A stretch of 64,000 bases of DNA from Thiohalophilus sp. (GTDB taxonomy: Bacteria > Pseudomonadota > Gammaproteobacteria > UBA6429 > Thiohalophilaceae): NCBI RefSeq assembly GCF_034522235.1, contig NZ_JAXHLN010000002.1, positions 98,896-162,895 on the forward strand, in the 5' to 3' direction. Positions 34,601-42,291 of the stretch are shown in pieces. Position numbers and translations under genes: made by a program. The notes below the pieces were generated by a model. The model was not told where the DNA came from, did no database searches, and saw only the letters and a program-made list of their open reading frames with translations. Each line of letters opens with the position of its first letter. Positions within the stretch are counted from its first letter, which is position 1.

Positions 34601-34891
34601 AAGACCGCCAACGTCCCGACCGACTACGCCTTCGAGGACTTCAAGGACATCTACACCTACGCCTATCACCAGGGGCTGAAGGGCTGCACCACCTTCCGCT
34701 TCAACCCCGAGGCGTTCCAGGGCGTACTGGTCAAGGAAAAGGACCTGGAGAATACAACGTATCGCTTCACCCTGGACGACGGCACCGTGATCGAAGCCAG
34801 GGGCAACGAAGAGATCGAATACGACGGGGAAACCCATAATGCGGCGAATTTATATGATGCCCTCAAAGAAGGGTACTATGGGAAATACTAG
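31616..34891 (+). CDS. nrdJa: Adenosylcobalamin-dependent ribonucleotide reductase, large part, with intein
   Basis: Class II ribonucleotide reductase subunit that makes deoxyribonucleotides using a B12-derived radical. The reading frame is 1091 codons. After removal of the 374-aa intein (residues 325-698) the mature product is 717 aa and reads ATNP-CGEQPLPPYGSC across the junction, the conserved class II active-site loop with the thiyl-radical Cys. Upstream exon motifs include GRITSNAGA, SGTIEDSMDDIL and GSGIGYDFS. Downstream motifs include HHSSIAPTGTISL and GCTTFRFNPEA. The ATG at 31616 has GGAGG ten bases upstream; a longer frame to 31574 is unlikely. The C-terminal thiol-carrying part is a separate gene (nrdJb), as in pseudomonads. 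Confidence 0.93.
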   Translation: MSAQLHKLPAGSVKEIPFQDASLDIWDKKYRLKSKDGQIIDQSMDDTYKRVARALADVEETPEQQEYWYEQFLWALRQGAIPAGRITSNAGALAHKPATSTINCTVSGTIEDSMDDILNKVHEAGLTLKSGSGIGYDFSTLRPRGAYVSGAGAYTSGPLSFMDIYDKMCFTVSSAGGRRGAQMATFEVGHPDVMDFIRAKRENARLRQFNLSLLITDEFMQAVESDGWWQLAFPLTEKEITEDGIDLKDSEQIIWRDWPVKNKYFTNKEGLVACKVYKTLKAKHLWNMIMNSTYDFAEPGFILIDRVNEQNNNWYCENIRATNPCVTADTRLHTQYGMVEIGELYKSGAELQTTVDTRALGQDGRGTDVRSAVPAFMTAGEADVYRVTTKEGYEIKATEWHDFYTGRGKIPLSELKEGDSLLVQSGKGQFGNEGSKELGMLLGLIAGDGHFTHRGGGKEAAIVNFWGEDRVLAPAIVNYVNSLIGDVAMTPRAYHVSPVAVPDRNHVFVRSVILARVLEHYGFTKQTKLQVPEVVWRGSQECIKGYLRALFQADGTVNISGKSQSCSIRLASSHRKLLQEVQMLLSNFGVLCRIHKRRDAGERMLPDGHGGSKAYNCQADYELIIDGESREQFMDEIGFLLDYKNDRYREWAAERALYKTQKFAATIESIEYVGREAVFDTTQQDHNTVIFNGLVTGQCGEQPLPPYGSCLLGSINLTKFVRKPFTSEASFDWEEYQKVVSIFTRMLDNVVEINGLPLEGQRNEILSKRRHGMGFLGLGSTLTMLRMKYGSCESVEFTEKVSRELALEGWRTGLALAEEKGPAPIMEQEFKVTADMLRWRPEMKKDGIKVGQKLKGKVLQARYSRYMQKMAEVDPELVEQIAEKGVRFTHHSSIAPTGTISLSLANNASNGIEPSFAHHYARNVIREGRKSKEKVDVFSFELLAYRELVNQKAMPYSEEEEAKLPDYFITAEDITPKEHVDIQAASQKWVDSSISKTANVPTDYAFEDFKDIYTYAYHQGLKGCTTFRFNPEAFQGVLVKEKDLENTTYRFTLDDGTVIEARGNEEIEYDGETHNAANLYDALKEGYYGKY
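32588..33709 (+). other. Intein with LAGLIDADG homing endonuclease inside nrdJa
   Basis: 374-residue in-frame insertion. It starts with Cys (CVTADTRLHTQYG, block A) and has a block-B-like ATEWHDF. Two LAGLIDADG helices, LGLIAGDGHF and YLRALFQADG, mark a DOD endonuclease. It ends NTVIFNGLVTGQ before extein Cys. The final residues are Gly-Gln, not the usual His-Asn; Gln-ending inteins are known but rare. The +1 residue is the catalytic cysteine of the reductase, so the enzyme is inactive until spliced. Confidence 0.93.
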
Positions 34892-34934
34892 TCTGAGCGA
34901 GGCGGATGACCTGATGCGGCGTTGCAGCACTTCC

Positions 34935-34974
34935 CGAAAATGCTCACGTATTGACTTATACGCTGCGCTTTTCG
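34935..34974. repeat. Imperfect hairpin between nrdJa and nrdJb
   Basis: CGAAAATGCTCACGTAT and ATACGCTGCGCTTTTCG are complementary at 13 of 17 positions. It may process or attenuate the nrdJ transcript. Confidence 0.45.
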
Positions 34975-35054
34975 ACAAGCACTGCGCCTTGCCTCAGGCT
35001 CATCAGGCCTCACTCAGGACACGAGTCAGTAGAGGCCGTAAAAATTAGATGTAG

Positions 35055-35091
35055 GCCGGACTATTCACCCTTACGGGTACAAAGGTCCGGC
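35055..35091. repeat. REP-like hairpin upstream of nrdJb
   Basis: GCCGGAC (35055-35061) and GTCCGGC (35085-35091) pair exactly; the inner ACCC and GGGT also pair. Confidence 0.5.
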
Positions 35092-35162
35092 AAACAAACA
35101 ACCAGATGTGAACAGGTCGGGCTGTCCCGACACACAAAAGAACAAGCGAGAGGAAAACAATC

Positions 35163-35876
35163 ATGGCCATCAGAATCGATAGCAAGATCGCCGCCTACGA
35201 GGTCGTCAAAGAAGACGACGCCGACGACCAGGCCGCCGAAGCGGCGCTGAAAGAGAAGGCGGAGGCGGAAGACAATGTCATCCACATGCACGAGAAGCTC
35301 GAGCGCCCCGAGATGCTGCTCGGGTCTACTTATAAAATAAAAACCCCGCTGACCGAACACGCGCTGTATATCACCATCAACGACCTGATCCTCAACCAGG
35401 GCACCGATCACGAACTGCGCCGTCCGTTCGAGATCTTCATCAACTCCAAGAACATGGACCACTTCCAGTGGATCGTCGCCCTGACCCGCATCGTCTCCGC
35501 CGTGTTCCGCAAGGGTGGCGACGTCACCTTCCTGGTCGAGGAACTGCGCTCGGTGTTCGATCCGCGCGGCGGCTACTTCAAGAAGGGTGGCAGATACATG
35601 CCCTCGCTGGTGGCCGAGATCGGCGACGCCATCGAATGCCACATGCGCATGATCGGCCTGTTAAAAGATGACGGCCTGGACGAACACCAGAAAAAACTCA
35701 TCGAGGAAAAGCGCGCCCAGTTCGAAGGCGCCAGGCAAATGGTCGAAGACTCCGAGGAAGCCAAGGGCGACTTCCCGGCCGGGGCGCAGTTGTGTGGCAA
35801 GTGCAGTACCAAGGCCGTGATCAAGATGGATGGGTGTTTGACGTGTTTGAACTGTGGCGATAGCAAATGCGGTTAA
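35163..35876 (+). CDS. nrdJb: Adenosylcobalamin-dependent ribonucleotide reductase, C-terminal part
   Basis: 237-aa companion of nrdJa. The C-terminus carries two cysteine pairs, LCGKC and GCLTCLNCGDSKCG. The latter is the mobile dithiol tail that re-reduces the active site of class II reductases. The middle region (RRPFEIFINSKNMDHFQW, VFRKGGDVTFLVEELRSVFDP) is the domain found fused to the C-terminus in single-chain NrdJ proteins. The ATG is preceded by GAGAGGAAAACAATC. It lies 271 bp after nrdJa with hairpins between, and a terminator follows at 35981. Confidence 0.9.
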   Translation: MAIRIDSKIAAYEVVKEDDADDQAAEAALKEKAEAEDNVIHMHEKLERPEMLLGSTYKIKTPLTEHALYITINDLILNQGTDHELRRPFEIFINSKNMDHFQWIVALTRIVSAVFRKGGDVTFLVEELRSVFDPRGGYFKKGGRYMPSLVAEIGDAIECHMRMIGLLKDDGLDEHQKKLIEEKRAQFEGARQMVEDSEEAKGDFPAGAQLCGKCSTKAVIKMDGCLTCLNCGDSKCG

Positions 35877-35980
35877 GAGCGGCGCGAGGAAGCCGTATGC
35901 GGCGTTGTGTCGGTTAAAGCATAAGCTGCAAATTGGACATCAAAAGTTGCAAATGCGGTGGCCATAAGATGCAAAAAAAC

Positions 35981-36018
35981 AACTAATGCCCAATGCGAAC
36001 ATAGGGCATTAGTTTTTT
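35981..36018 (+). terminator. Terminator about 105 bp after nrdJb
   Basis: AACTAATGCCC (35981-35991) and GGGCATTAGTT (36004-36014) pair perfectly, followed by T residues. It marks the end of the GC-rich core block. Confidence 0.85.
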
Positions 36019-36076
36019 AATATTGTAGATAGCTGCATCTACTCCAGTTATTACTTATAGAGGGAATTAAATTAGT

Positions 36077-36137
36077 TTATTCTGCTGTACGATATTTAGC
36101 TTATTATGTTGTACGATATTTAGCTTATTCTGCATAC
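36077..36137. repeat. 24-bp direct repeat at the island boundary
   Basis: Two full units (36077-36100, 36101-36124) share TGTACGATATTTAGCTTAT and differ at three positions; a partial third unit starts TTATTCTGCATAC. Confidence 0.75.
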
Positions 36138-36148
36138 CTGAATTATGA

Positions 36149-36164
36149 CTTTTGTCGACAAAAG
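36149..36164. promoter_or_regulatory. 16-bp perfect palindrome
   Basis: CTTTTGTCGACAAAAG lies about 105 bp before the DUF3800 gene and just after the 24-bp repeats; it could be a regulator site. Confidence 0.35.
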
Positions 36165-36270
36165 GCGGATATATGCTACGAAACCATTTGATAATATATA
36201 AGTGATTGCTGAAATAATATTTTACGGATCAAAGGGATCCAATCAACAACTATTAGATGCTTAATTTATT

Positions 36271-37101
36271 GTGGGAATATTTTTTTCATTCAGCGACGAA
36301 AATGGAGCATATGAATGGTGGCGGAGCAGTAAATTCCTTCGTGCACATCCATGGTATGTTCGTTCAACAGTGTTTTTTAAAGCACTTGAATGGAAACCTC
36401 TAGAAACAAGTTTCAATAATCTCAAAAGTCAATACGATTTGCCTGCCAATAATGAAATAAAATGGTCATTTGCGTGGTCATTAAAAAGCCATAGAAAGAC
36501 TGGCAAACCAATTACCGAAAAAGATAAATATTATTTTCTCAAAAATTACGATCCAGACAAATTAGAAAGATTTCTTGTAGAAGCAGTTGCATTATTAACG
36601 AATATTTCATATTGCAAAGTCATATTCACGGTAACAGATAACAAGATATGTCCAAGAATACAAGAGTCACGTCTTCTACGAATGCATCTTCAAGAGTCAA
36701 TGCAGCGTCTTGAGATGGATATGGAGCAAGATGAAGAGAATTTATGTGTTCCATTCATTGATCCTGTGTCGAGACAAAAGGATAAAACGCTACGTGAAGC
36801 TTATTCTGAACTATATCGTAACGGAGATCTATATAAGCGATATAGTCATATTAAAGATAGCTTAAATATAGAGTATTCACATCATAGTGTTGGTATTCAG
36901 GTAGCGGATTTCCTGGCGGGAGCGTTTGGCTCACTTTTGAATGAGCGCGATTTAGGTAGAGAGGTATACCGTCGGACAATACATGAAATTATACGAAAAA
37001 AAGCCGATGGACAAGTGAGTGGCTATGGTGTACGGGAAGTGCCAGGAAATAAACGAGTTAGAGCGGCTATTGTAGAGTTAATGCAGGGCGCGTACACATA
37101 G
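36271..37101 (+). CDS. DUF3800-family protein
   Basis: 276-aa protein of the DUF3800 family, suspected to adopt an RNase H-like nuclease fold and often found near defence genes. Recognisable parts are FSFSDENGAYEW at the N-terminus (family motif xDEsG) and HHSVGIQVADFLAGAFG near residue 210 (family motif QxADxLAGA). The function is not established. The GTG start at 36271 follows, by 17 bases, an ACTATTAGAT sequence resembling the right end of a cassette site; the same AACAACTATTAG string precedes the gene at 40905. The codon usage and AT-rich DNA differ sharply from nrdJ. The HEPN gene follows 118 bp later in the same direction. Confidence 0.7.
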   Translation: MGIFFSFSDENGAYEWWRSSKFLRAHPWYVRSTVFFKALEWKPLETSFNNLKSQYDLPANNEIKWSFAWSLKSHRKTGKPITEKDKYYFLKNYDPDKLERFLVEAVALLTNISYCKVIFTVTDNKICPRIQESRLLRMHLQESMQRLEMDMEQDEENLCVPFIDPVSRQKDKTLREAYSELYRNGDLYKRYSHIKDSLNIEYSHHSVGIQVADFLAGAFGSLLNERDLGREVYRRTIHEIIRKKADGQVSGYGVREVPGNKRVRAAIVELMQGAYT

Positions 37102-37219
37102 TGCACCTGTGCCCAGAATTCCCGCTCAATTAATATGGATGACGGCTAATAGTGATACGAAAAATTCGTGGTTATCACTAAAGAGATAAGTGTGACTGTG
37201 TTCAGGAGAACAAGAACGA

Positions 37220-38440
37220 ATGCGCTGGGAAGATAATTCAGATCCCTCATTGCCTGCAAGTAAGCTCGAGAACTTAAAAGTTATAAAAGATGGCAAGGTC
37301 TCGTTTGAGGCATTTTTGTCTCAAGAATATATGACAGTGCTAGGGGGAATGGTTGTACTATCTGATGGCATACCAACTGAACATAAGCCGGGTATAGTCA
37401 ATACGGCAATTTTCACTTCAGCTAGGAAAGGTGTGATTACACCTAAATCAATAGCCAAGGAAATTAAAAGGCAAGAGAATTCATATTTAAAAAAGCCATT
37501 AAATACATTTTCACTAGTATCTTCTTTGTCAATTTCACGTTTTGAAACGCTTCCCGCTATCCGGATTAATGGGTGCTCAATAACTTTCTTGCCTGCACTC
37601 CACAAAAAATATGTCATTGAAAGACAAGATATCGAGCGTCGTGCTTCTCAGTGGCTTTATAGGAAACCTCCGGTTAATTATATTAATGTGGTAGCAACAG
37701 TGAAATCTAGGTCAGTGGAAGAGGCGGCTAACCGAGCGTTGGATCAGATCGATCTAATCCGTGGAATATGGAATTTGCGTCATACTAGCTCTATGAGGAT
37801 GTCTTCCGGGAGGATTAAACCTGTAAACACAGTATTACTTGGGCCACTTCATACTATTCATCTTCCGTCTAAAAAGTTAGCTACTGAAACATATTGGTAC
37901 CAACAGAACTATCACGATGAAGTTTCTGCGCTTAGATTAGGAAATAAAAAAGAAAAAACGCTGTATTTCACTAAGAATGTAAGAAAGCGACTAAATGGTC
38001 ATCCTTATAGGTTGATCGTAGAAGAGTCGATCCGGAGATATGCAAGAGCATTGGATTATCCTGATTTGGATGCATCGTTTTTGAAGCTATGGTCTGTGCT
38101 AGAGCTTCTTACAAACACCTTAAAAAGTAGTTATAAAGTAACTATACAGAGAGCATCATTTACCTTTGGTGAAACTTACTTTCATCGGCAGGTGCTCAAT
38201 AACTTGCGTAGTTACAGAAATGCATCAGTTCATAGTGGTTCAGAGCCAACAGGGCAAACAGAGTCCTTTTTGTATCAGCTAAAAAGATACGTTGAGCAGC
38301 TCATTGTTTTTCATTTATTTAGTGGGATTCGCTTTTCTGATATTGCCAGCGCAGCATCATTTTTGGACATGGAGCCAGATGTTAGTATGCTAAGGGAACA
38401 GCGCAAGATGATAAGTGCGGCTATAAAATATAGGTCATAA
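37220..38440 (+). CDS. ApeA-like HEPN-domain protein
   Basis: 406-aa protein with an N-terminal beta-rich region of unknown role and a C-terminal helical domain. It carries FLKLWSVLELLTN and then RNASVH (residues 333-338), the Rx4-6H motif of HEPN RNases. ApeA-type HEPN proteins act in phage defence by cutting RNA; membership here rests on the motif order, not on a search. The ATG is preceded by AGGAG at a long spacing. With the DUF3800 gene it forms a possible two-gene unit. The DNA is AT-rich. Confidence 0.6.
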   Translation: MRWEDNSDPSLPASKLENLKVIKDGKVSFEAFLSQEYMTVLGGMVVLSDGIPTEHKPGIVNTAIFTSARKGVITPKSIAKEIKRQENSYLKKPLNTFSLVSSLSISRFETLPAIRINGCSITFLPALHKKYVIERQDIERRASQWLYRKPPVNYINVVATVKSRSVEEAANRALDQIDLIRGIWNLRHTSSMRMSSGRIKPVNTVLLGPLHTIHLPSKKLATETYWYQQNYHDEVSALRLGNKKEKTLYFTKNVRKRLNGHPYRLIVEESIRRYARALDYPDLDASFLKLWSVLELLTNTLKSSYKVTIQRASFTFGETYFHRQVLNNLRSYRNASVHSGSEPTGQTESFLYQLKRYVEQLIVFHLFSGIRFSDIASAASFLDMEPDVSMLREQRKMISAAIKYRS

Positions 38441-38590
38441 TGAAATAGCAAAACAGATGAACGATAAAAAATATGATGATGAGAAATAGATCGAAAACAT
38501 AGGGGCAGTACGCATATTTTATTATCTAACTCGCGGCAAATTGATAACTGGTTATGCTGTCCCGGATTTTCTCCCATCTTTAAATTATTA

Positions 38591-39890
38591 GGCTCTTCCC
38601 CAATTGTAGTGGGTTTGCTAGGTTAAATCGATGATGGACGAGACGACCTTATATGAAAAGATACTGGGCATCGGCTCACCGTGGTTTGTCAGCGGCATTC
38701 AATTCATCGCGTCGGACAAAACGGTTGAGGTTCACGTTGAGCTAGAAGACGGAGCATCGTTGTCTTGCCCCACCTGCGGTCAATCGGCACCGCGGTATGA
38801 CAAGCGCGCCCGTCGCTGGCGACATCTGGATACCTGCCAATTCAAGACCCAAGTGGTGGCCGACGTCCCCCGCATTCAATGCCCTGAACACGGCGTTCAG
38901 ACGATCGAGGTCCCTTGGGCACAAGATAATTCGCGTTACACGGTCTTGTTTGAGGCCATGGTGATCCGGTTGCTAAAAGAGAGCACCGCCTCATCAGTCA
39001 GCCGGATGATGGGGCTGAGCTGGAATGCTGTGGATGGCATCATGCAGCGAGCCGTGCAACGTGGCCTCTCGCGCCGGGGTAAGCCCGCGCTGGCGCAGCT
39101 GGGCGTGGACGAAGTGGCCTTTCAAAAGCGCCACGAGTACGTGACCGTCGTCCACGATGCCCGCGGGCATGTTCTGCACGTGGCCGAGGATCGCAGCGGC
39201 GCCAGTCTGGGCGGATTCTATGAGGGCTTGACCGCCGCGCAAAAGGCCCAAATACAGAGTATTTCGATGGATATGTGGCCGGCTTACATTCGTGCCACCT
39301 GCGAGCACATTCCCGAGGCCGAACACAAAATCGCCTTCGACAAATTCCACGTCAACCAGCATCTGAACCAGGCGGTCGATATGGTTCGCAAACAAGAGCA
39401 TCGCCAACTGATGAGGCAAGGCGATGAGACATTAAAGGGCACGAAGTATGGTTGGTTGCGTAACTATGACGATCTAAAACGCAACTTGCGCCGCGAGATA
39501 GAGCAACTGGCGCGTGCGGCGAACAAAACAGGGCGAGCGTGGGTCATTAAGGAACACGCCAAGGGCTTGTGGTGCTATATCAAACGCGGCTGGGCCGAGC
39601 GCGCCTGGCAGCAATGGTATCAGTGGGCCATCCGCAGCCGCCTTGAGCCTGTCAAAAAGGTCGCTCGGATGATTAAGCAACACCTGTGGGGCATCATCAA
39701 TGCCATAGTATTGGATGTCACCAATGCCCGGGCGGAGAGTATCAACAGTCAAATCAAGATGCTCAAAGATAAGGCGCGCGGCTTTCGAAATCGGGAGCGA
39801 TTCAAAACCGCCATATTGTTTTACTGCGGTGGGCTGTCGTTAATGCCAGAAAAATACGAAATGGCGACCCACTACAACGGGTGAAGACCC
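38591..39890 (+). mobile_element. ISL3-family insertion sequence, complete
   Basis: 1300-bp element. The inverted ends start GGCTCTTCCCCAATTG at 38591 and, reversed, GGGTCTTCACCCGTTG at 39890; the first 24 bases agree at 20 positions. Flanking 8-bp target duplications AATTATTA (38583-38590 and 39891-39898) are identical, so insertion is recent. Confidence 0.92.
38631..39884 (+). CDS. ISL3-family transposase
   Basis: 417-aa DDE transposase. An N-terminal zinc finger (SCPTCGQSAPRYD and later RIQCPEHG) and an HTH precede the catalytic domain. Acidic residues occur in LGVDEVAFQKRH, SMDMWPAY and the C-terminal NARAESINSQIK. The frame is complete and the GC-rich codon use contrasts with the AT-rich flanks. 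It starts 40 bp inside the left inverted repeat. Confidence 0.93.
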   Translation: MMDETTLYEKILGIGSPWFVSGIQFIASDKTVEVHVELEDGASLSCPTCGQSAPRYDKRARRWRHLDTCQFKTQVVADVPRIQCPEHGVQTIEVPWAQDNSRYTVLFEAMVIRLLKESTASSVSRMMGLSWNAVDGIMQRAVQRGLSRRGKPALAQLGVDEVAFQKRHEYVTVVHDARGHVLHVAEDRSGASLGGFYEGLTAAQKAQIQSISMDMWPAYIRATCEHIPEAEHKIAFDKFHVNQHLNQAVDMVRKQEHRQLMRQGDETLKGTKYGWLRNYDDLKRNLRREIEQLARAANKTGRAWVIKEHAKGLWCYIKRGWAERAWQQWYQWAIRSRLEPVKKVARMIKQHLWGIINAIVLDVTNARAESINSQIKMLKDKARGFRNRERFKTAILFYCGGLSLMPEKYEMATHYNG

Positions 39891-39922
39891 AATTATTATA
39901 ATTTCTTTCAAGGATTGATAAA

Positions 39923-40549
39923 ATGAATAATAGGGAAATAGAAGGCTCTCTTGTTGAAACGCTGAAGAATTCTGATCTGTCTGAAATTACAACGGATACT
40001 AGTGAGTTAGGGTTAGATGAAATCATTGAAGATGGGTTGCTTCAAGATATCCCTGTTGTTTCTACATTAGTAAAGCTAGTCAAGACTGGCGTAAATATTA
40101 GGGACTACTTCTTTGCTAAGAATTTGTTTAAGTTCCTCGCTTCTCTTTCTGAGTTGTCGAGTGAGCAACGCAAGGCAATGGTGGAGCGTTTAGAAGATGA
40201 TGAGGCATATAGGAATAAAGTAGGCGAAAGTCTAATGGTTTTACTAGACCGGATAGATGATATTGGAAAACCTGAGTTAGTCGCAAAGGCATTTAAAGCA
40301 TATTCTTCTGATGCTATTGACGCTGAGCAACTGCAAAGAATAAATTATGCAATTGAAAGGCTTTTGATGGTCGATATTGGAAAACTGGAAGATTTCTCAA
40401 AGATTTCTCGAGGTCATATTTATGATCTTGTTGTGGGACAGAATTTTCTTAATGCAGGATTGGCCTATGTAGGTACAGGGTATGGTGCTGGCGGTACTCA
40501 CCCAAATGATATTTGTAATTTATTTGTCCAGCACATACTAAAAGTATAA
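39923..40549 (+). CDS. Hypothetical cassette-type protein
   Basis: 208-aa protein I do not recognise. It is mostly helical and acidic, with a hydrophobic patch (IPVVSTLVKLVKTG). The C-terminal third ends in a Gly-rich segment (YVGTGYGAGGTHPND). AAGGA lies upstream of the ATG. An attC-like site begins 16 bp after the stop. The ISL3 copy sits in its upstream region, 33 bp before the start codon, and may have changed its expression. Confidence 0.6.
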   Translation: MNNREIEGSLVETLKNSDLSEITTDTSELGLDEIIEDGLLQDIPVVSTLVKLVKTGVNIRDYFFAKNLFKFLASLSELSSEQRKAMVERLEDDEAYRNKVGESLMVLLDRIDDIGKPELVAKAFKAYSSDAIDAEQLQRINYAIERLLMVDIGKLEDFSKISRGHIYDLVVGQNFLNAGLAYVGTGYGAGGTHPNDICNLFVQHILKV

Positions 40550-40564
40550 CAGTAATATTCGAAA

Positions 40565-40643
40565 ATCTAACAACACAATTAATCAGTACATCAAACATTA
40601 TGCGATGCTTCGCGTTTTATGCCTGTTATGCAAACCGTTAAAT
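40565..40643 (+). other. Candidate integron attC site
   Basis: Left core ATCTAAC fits RYYYAAC and right core GTTAAAT fits GTTRRRY, 79 nt apart, with a hairpin-rich centre. Inner-box complementarity is moderate. Confidence 0.45.
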
Positions 40644-40649
40644 GTCCGC

Positions 40650-40904
40650 TTTTGGTCTTTCACCGCAGATTGTAATGATATAGATGTAGGCTAGAATATG
40701 TGTATGGGCTGATATCGACCCAAAGCTGAGGCTTGAAAATAAATACATTTCGTTGAATAGATTTGAACTATAACATTAAGGGGCTAATATTTCTATTAAC
40801 GTAATTCGACATAAACTCTTGACTTCTAATTATTAAGGGGTCCTTATAAAAAATGCTGTTAATGTTATCCAGATCCGGTTAACAACTATTAGGCGAAAAA
40901 TAAT
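40650..40904. other. AT-rich gap with no recognised gene
   Basis: It contains a GTCCGCTTTTGGTC string and the related CGACCCAAAGC (about 40714), a motif also seen at 47134-47144. The AACAACTATTAGGC string just before 40905 matches that before the DUF3800 gene. Confidence 0.35.
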
Positions 40905-41447
40905 ATGGCACATCATCTAAACAAAGATTATCTCAGGCAGGAGGCAGAAAATACAGCCAAGGATATACGTTTTAAAATTGATGAGGTGCATGGCCCTTAC
41001 TGGAAGAGCCGAAATGAAATTTCAAAACTAATAATATCTCTGAGCTCAGCTATTTTGGTTGGAACAATAACATTTTCAGGTTCTTTGCTTACATCTTCAA
41101 CAGGGGCCACACAATGTCCCTCACTCATAATTATTAGTTGGGGTTTTTTATTACTTTCACTTCTTTTTGGGATCGCCTCTATTTGGTTTGATTCTGTTCT
41201 CTTAAGCTTTCACCCCAGGTTTGTTAATTTGGGCCCACAACTTGATCAAAAATTTGAGGAGTTAAACCCGGAGTCGGAAACTTTAGTTAACGACATCCTT
41301 GATGTAGTTGAAGATATATCTAATAAAGCACTTGAACCTGTTGGGGCTGCTGACCAACGTTCGCAATTTTTTACTGTTGCATCTTTAGTAACATTTGGCG
41401 TTGGCATATGTATATTTATCATATTTGGTTCTATACAACTAATTTAA
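40905..41447 (+). CDS. Small membrane protein of unknown function (cassette gene)
   Basis: 180-aa protein with three predicted membrane helices (about 41-62, 74-98, 158-178). A soluble acidic segment (EELNPESETLVNDILDVVED) lies between the second and third. No family is recognised; the layout resembles membrane effectors or sensors of two- and three-helix type. The stop is followed four bases later by the left core of a good attC candidate, and the start lies shortly after another cassette-end-like string. Confidence 0.6.
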   Translation: MAHHLNKDYLRQEAENTAKDIRFKIDEVHGPYWKSRNEISKLIISLSSAILVGTITFSGSLLTSSTGATQCPSLIIISWGFLLLSLLFGIASIWFDSVLLSFHPRFVNLGPQLDQKFEELNPESETLVNDILDVVEDISNKALEPVGAADQRSQFFTVASLVTFGVGICIFIIFGSIQLI

Positions 41448-41450
41448 TGT

Positions 41451-41520
41451 GTCTAACAAAGCGTTCGTGTAGGACGCTTCGCAGCGTTGCAGCTTTCTCT
41501 CTACTGCTTAAAAGTTAGCT
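41451..41520 (+). other. Integron attC-like site
   Basis: GTCTAAC left core, AAAGCGTTCGTGTAGGACGC inner left box, and a right half ending CTGCTTAAAAGTTAGCT. Total 70 nt with imperfect dyad symmetry, as in Vibrio/Shewanella-type attC. Confidence 0.68.
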
Positions 41521-41543
41521 GTTGAATAATTAGGGTTTTATCT

Positions 41544-42062
41544 ATGTACCGAGAAATATATGAGTATAAGGCTGATGGGTATATTGAAATAGAAAATACT
41601 TCATGTATTGGAGGAGTGGTTCTATATAACTCCAAAAAGAATAAAGTTGTGAAATCTGGTGAGGACGCAGCCTATGACAAGTTCGTAACATTCGTACAAA
41701 GCCAAGTAACTCAAGTTCCTGGATTTCCCTTAATATTTAACCATACGAAACCAGAAGGAGAATTCTCCTTTGATAATAACAAAGCATACACAATTACTGA
41801 GCTAGAATATTTAGAACCACTAAGCGATAAGGAGGGTGATGAGTTTGTTGTTTGGTTTAAAAGTGTAATTGACAAATTGAAGGAGGGTGGTGACTTTTCT
41901 GCAATCACTGATGATCCTTTTGGGTTGCTAAATGAGTTAAATCTTCTCCGTCAATATGCTGTGGGAAATAATATAGGGCTTGATTTAAACAAGAGTTCGA
42001 ATGTTATGGTAAGATCCTATAAAGGAATAAAACAGTATGTATTTACCGATCCATATGGGTGA
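41544..42062 (+). CDS. Hypothetical cassette protein
   Basis: 172-aa protein, not recognised. Probably cytoplasmic; alternating short strands (YIEIENTSCIGGVVLYN) and acidic helices. It starts 24 bp after the attC-like site at 41451-41520, the normal position for a cassette gene. A weak cassette-end candidate (CACCTAAG ... GTTAAAT, about 42066-42130) follows. Confidence 0.6.
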   Translation: MYREIYEYKADGYIEIENTSCIGGVVLYNSKKNKVVKSGEDAAYDKFVTFVQSQVTQVPGFPLIFNHTKPEGEFSFDNNKAYTITELEYLEPLSDKEGDEFVVWFKSVIDKLKEGGDFSAITDDPFGLLNELNLLRQYAVGNNIGLDLNKSSNVMVRSYKGIKQYVFTDPYG

Positions 42063-42291
42063 ATCACCTAAGTAGCATATTTTGTTCGTTTTCTATCGCT
42101 CGCTTATCCGTACGTGTTTAATGTTAAATTCCCGCTTCTGACCTAAATCTGTCCCTCACACATTCTCGCCACGATTTCTTTATGTACTCTTTCATGACAG
42201 TTTTCTAATTCTTACAGTCGTAATCGTCGCTCTACCTATTAGGTCTTCTGATGACTTAGGCGGAACTTTTAGTTTTGGTCAATTAAGAAGG

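Noticed and set aside
36077..36137. Replication iterons
   Set aside because: Direct repeats alone are not enough; no Rep gene or partition genes are in the window.
38524..38557. attC site downstream of the HEPN gene
   Set aside because: ATCTAAC is a good left core but the only GTTATGC nearby is 34 nt away, too short for attC; no proper right half before the ISL3 end.
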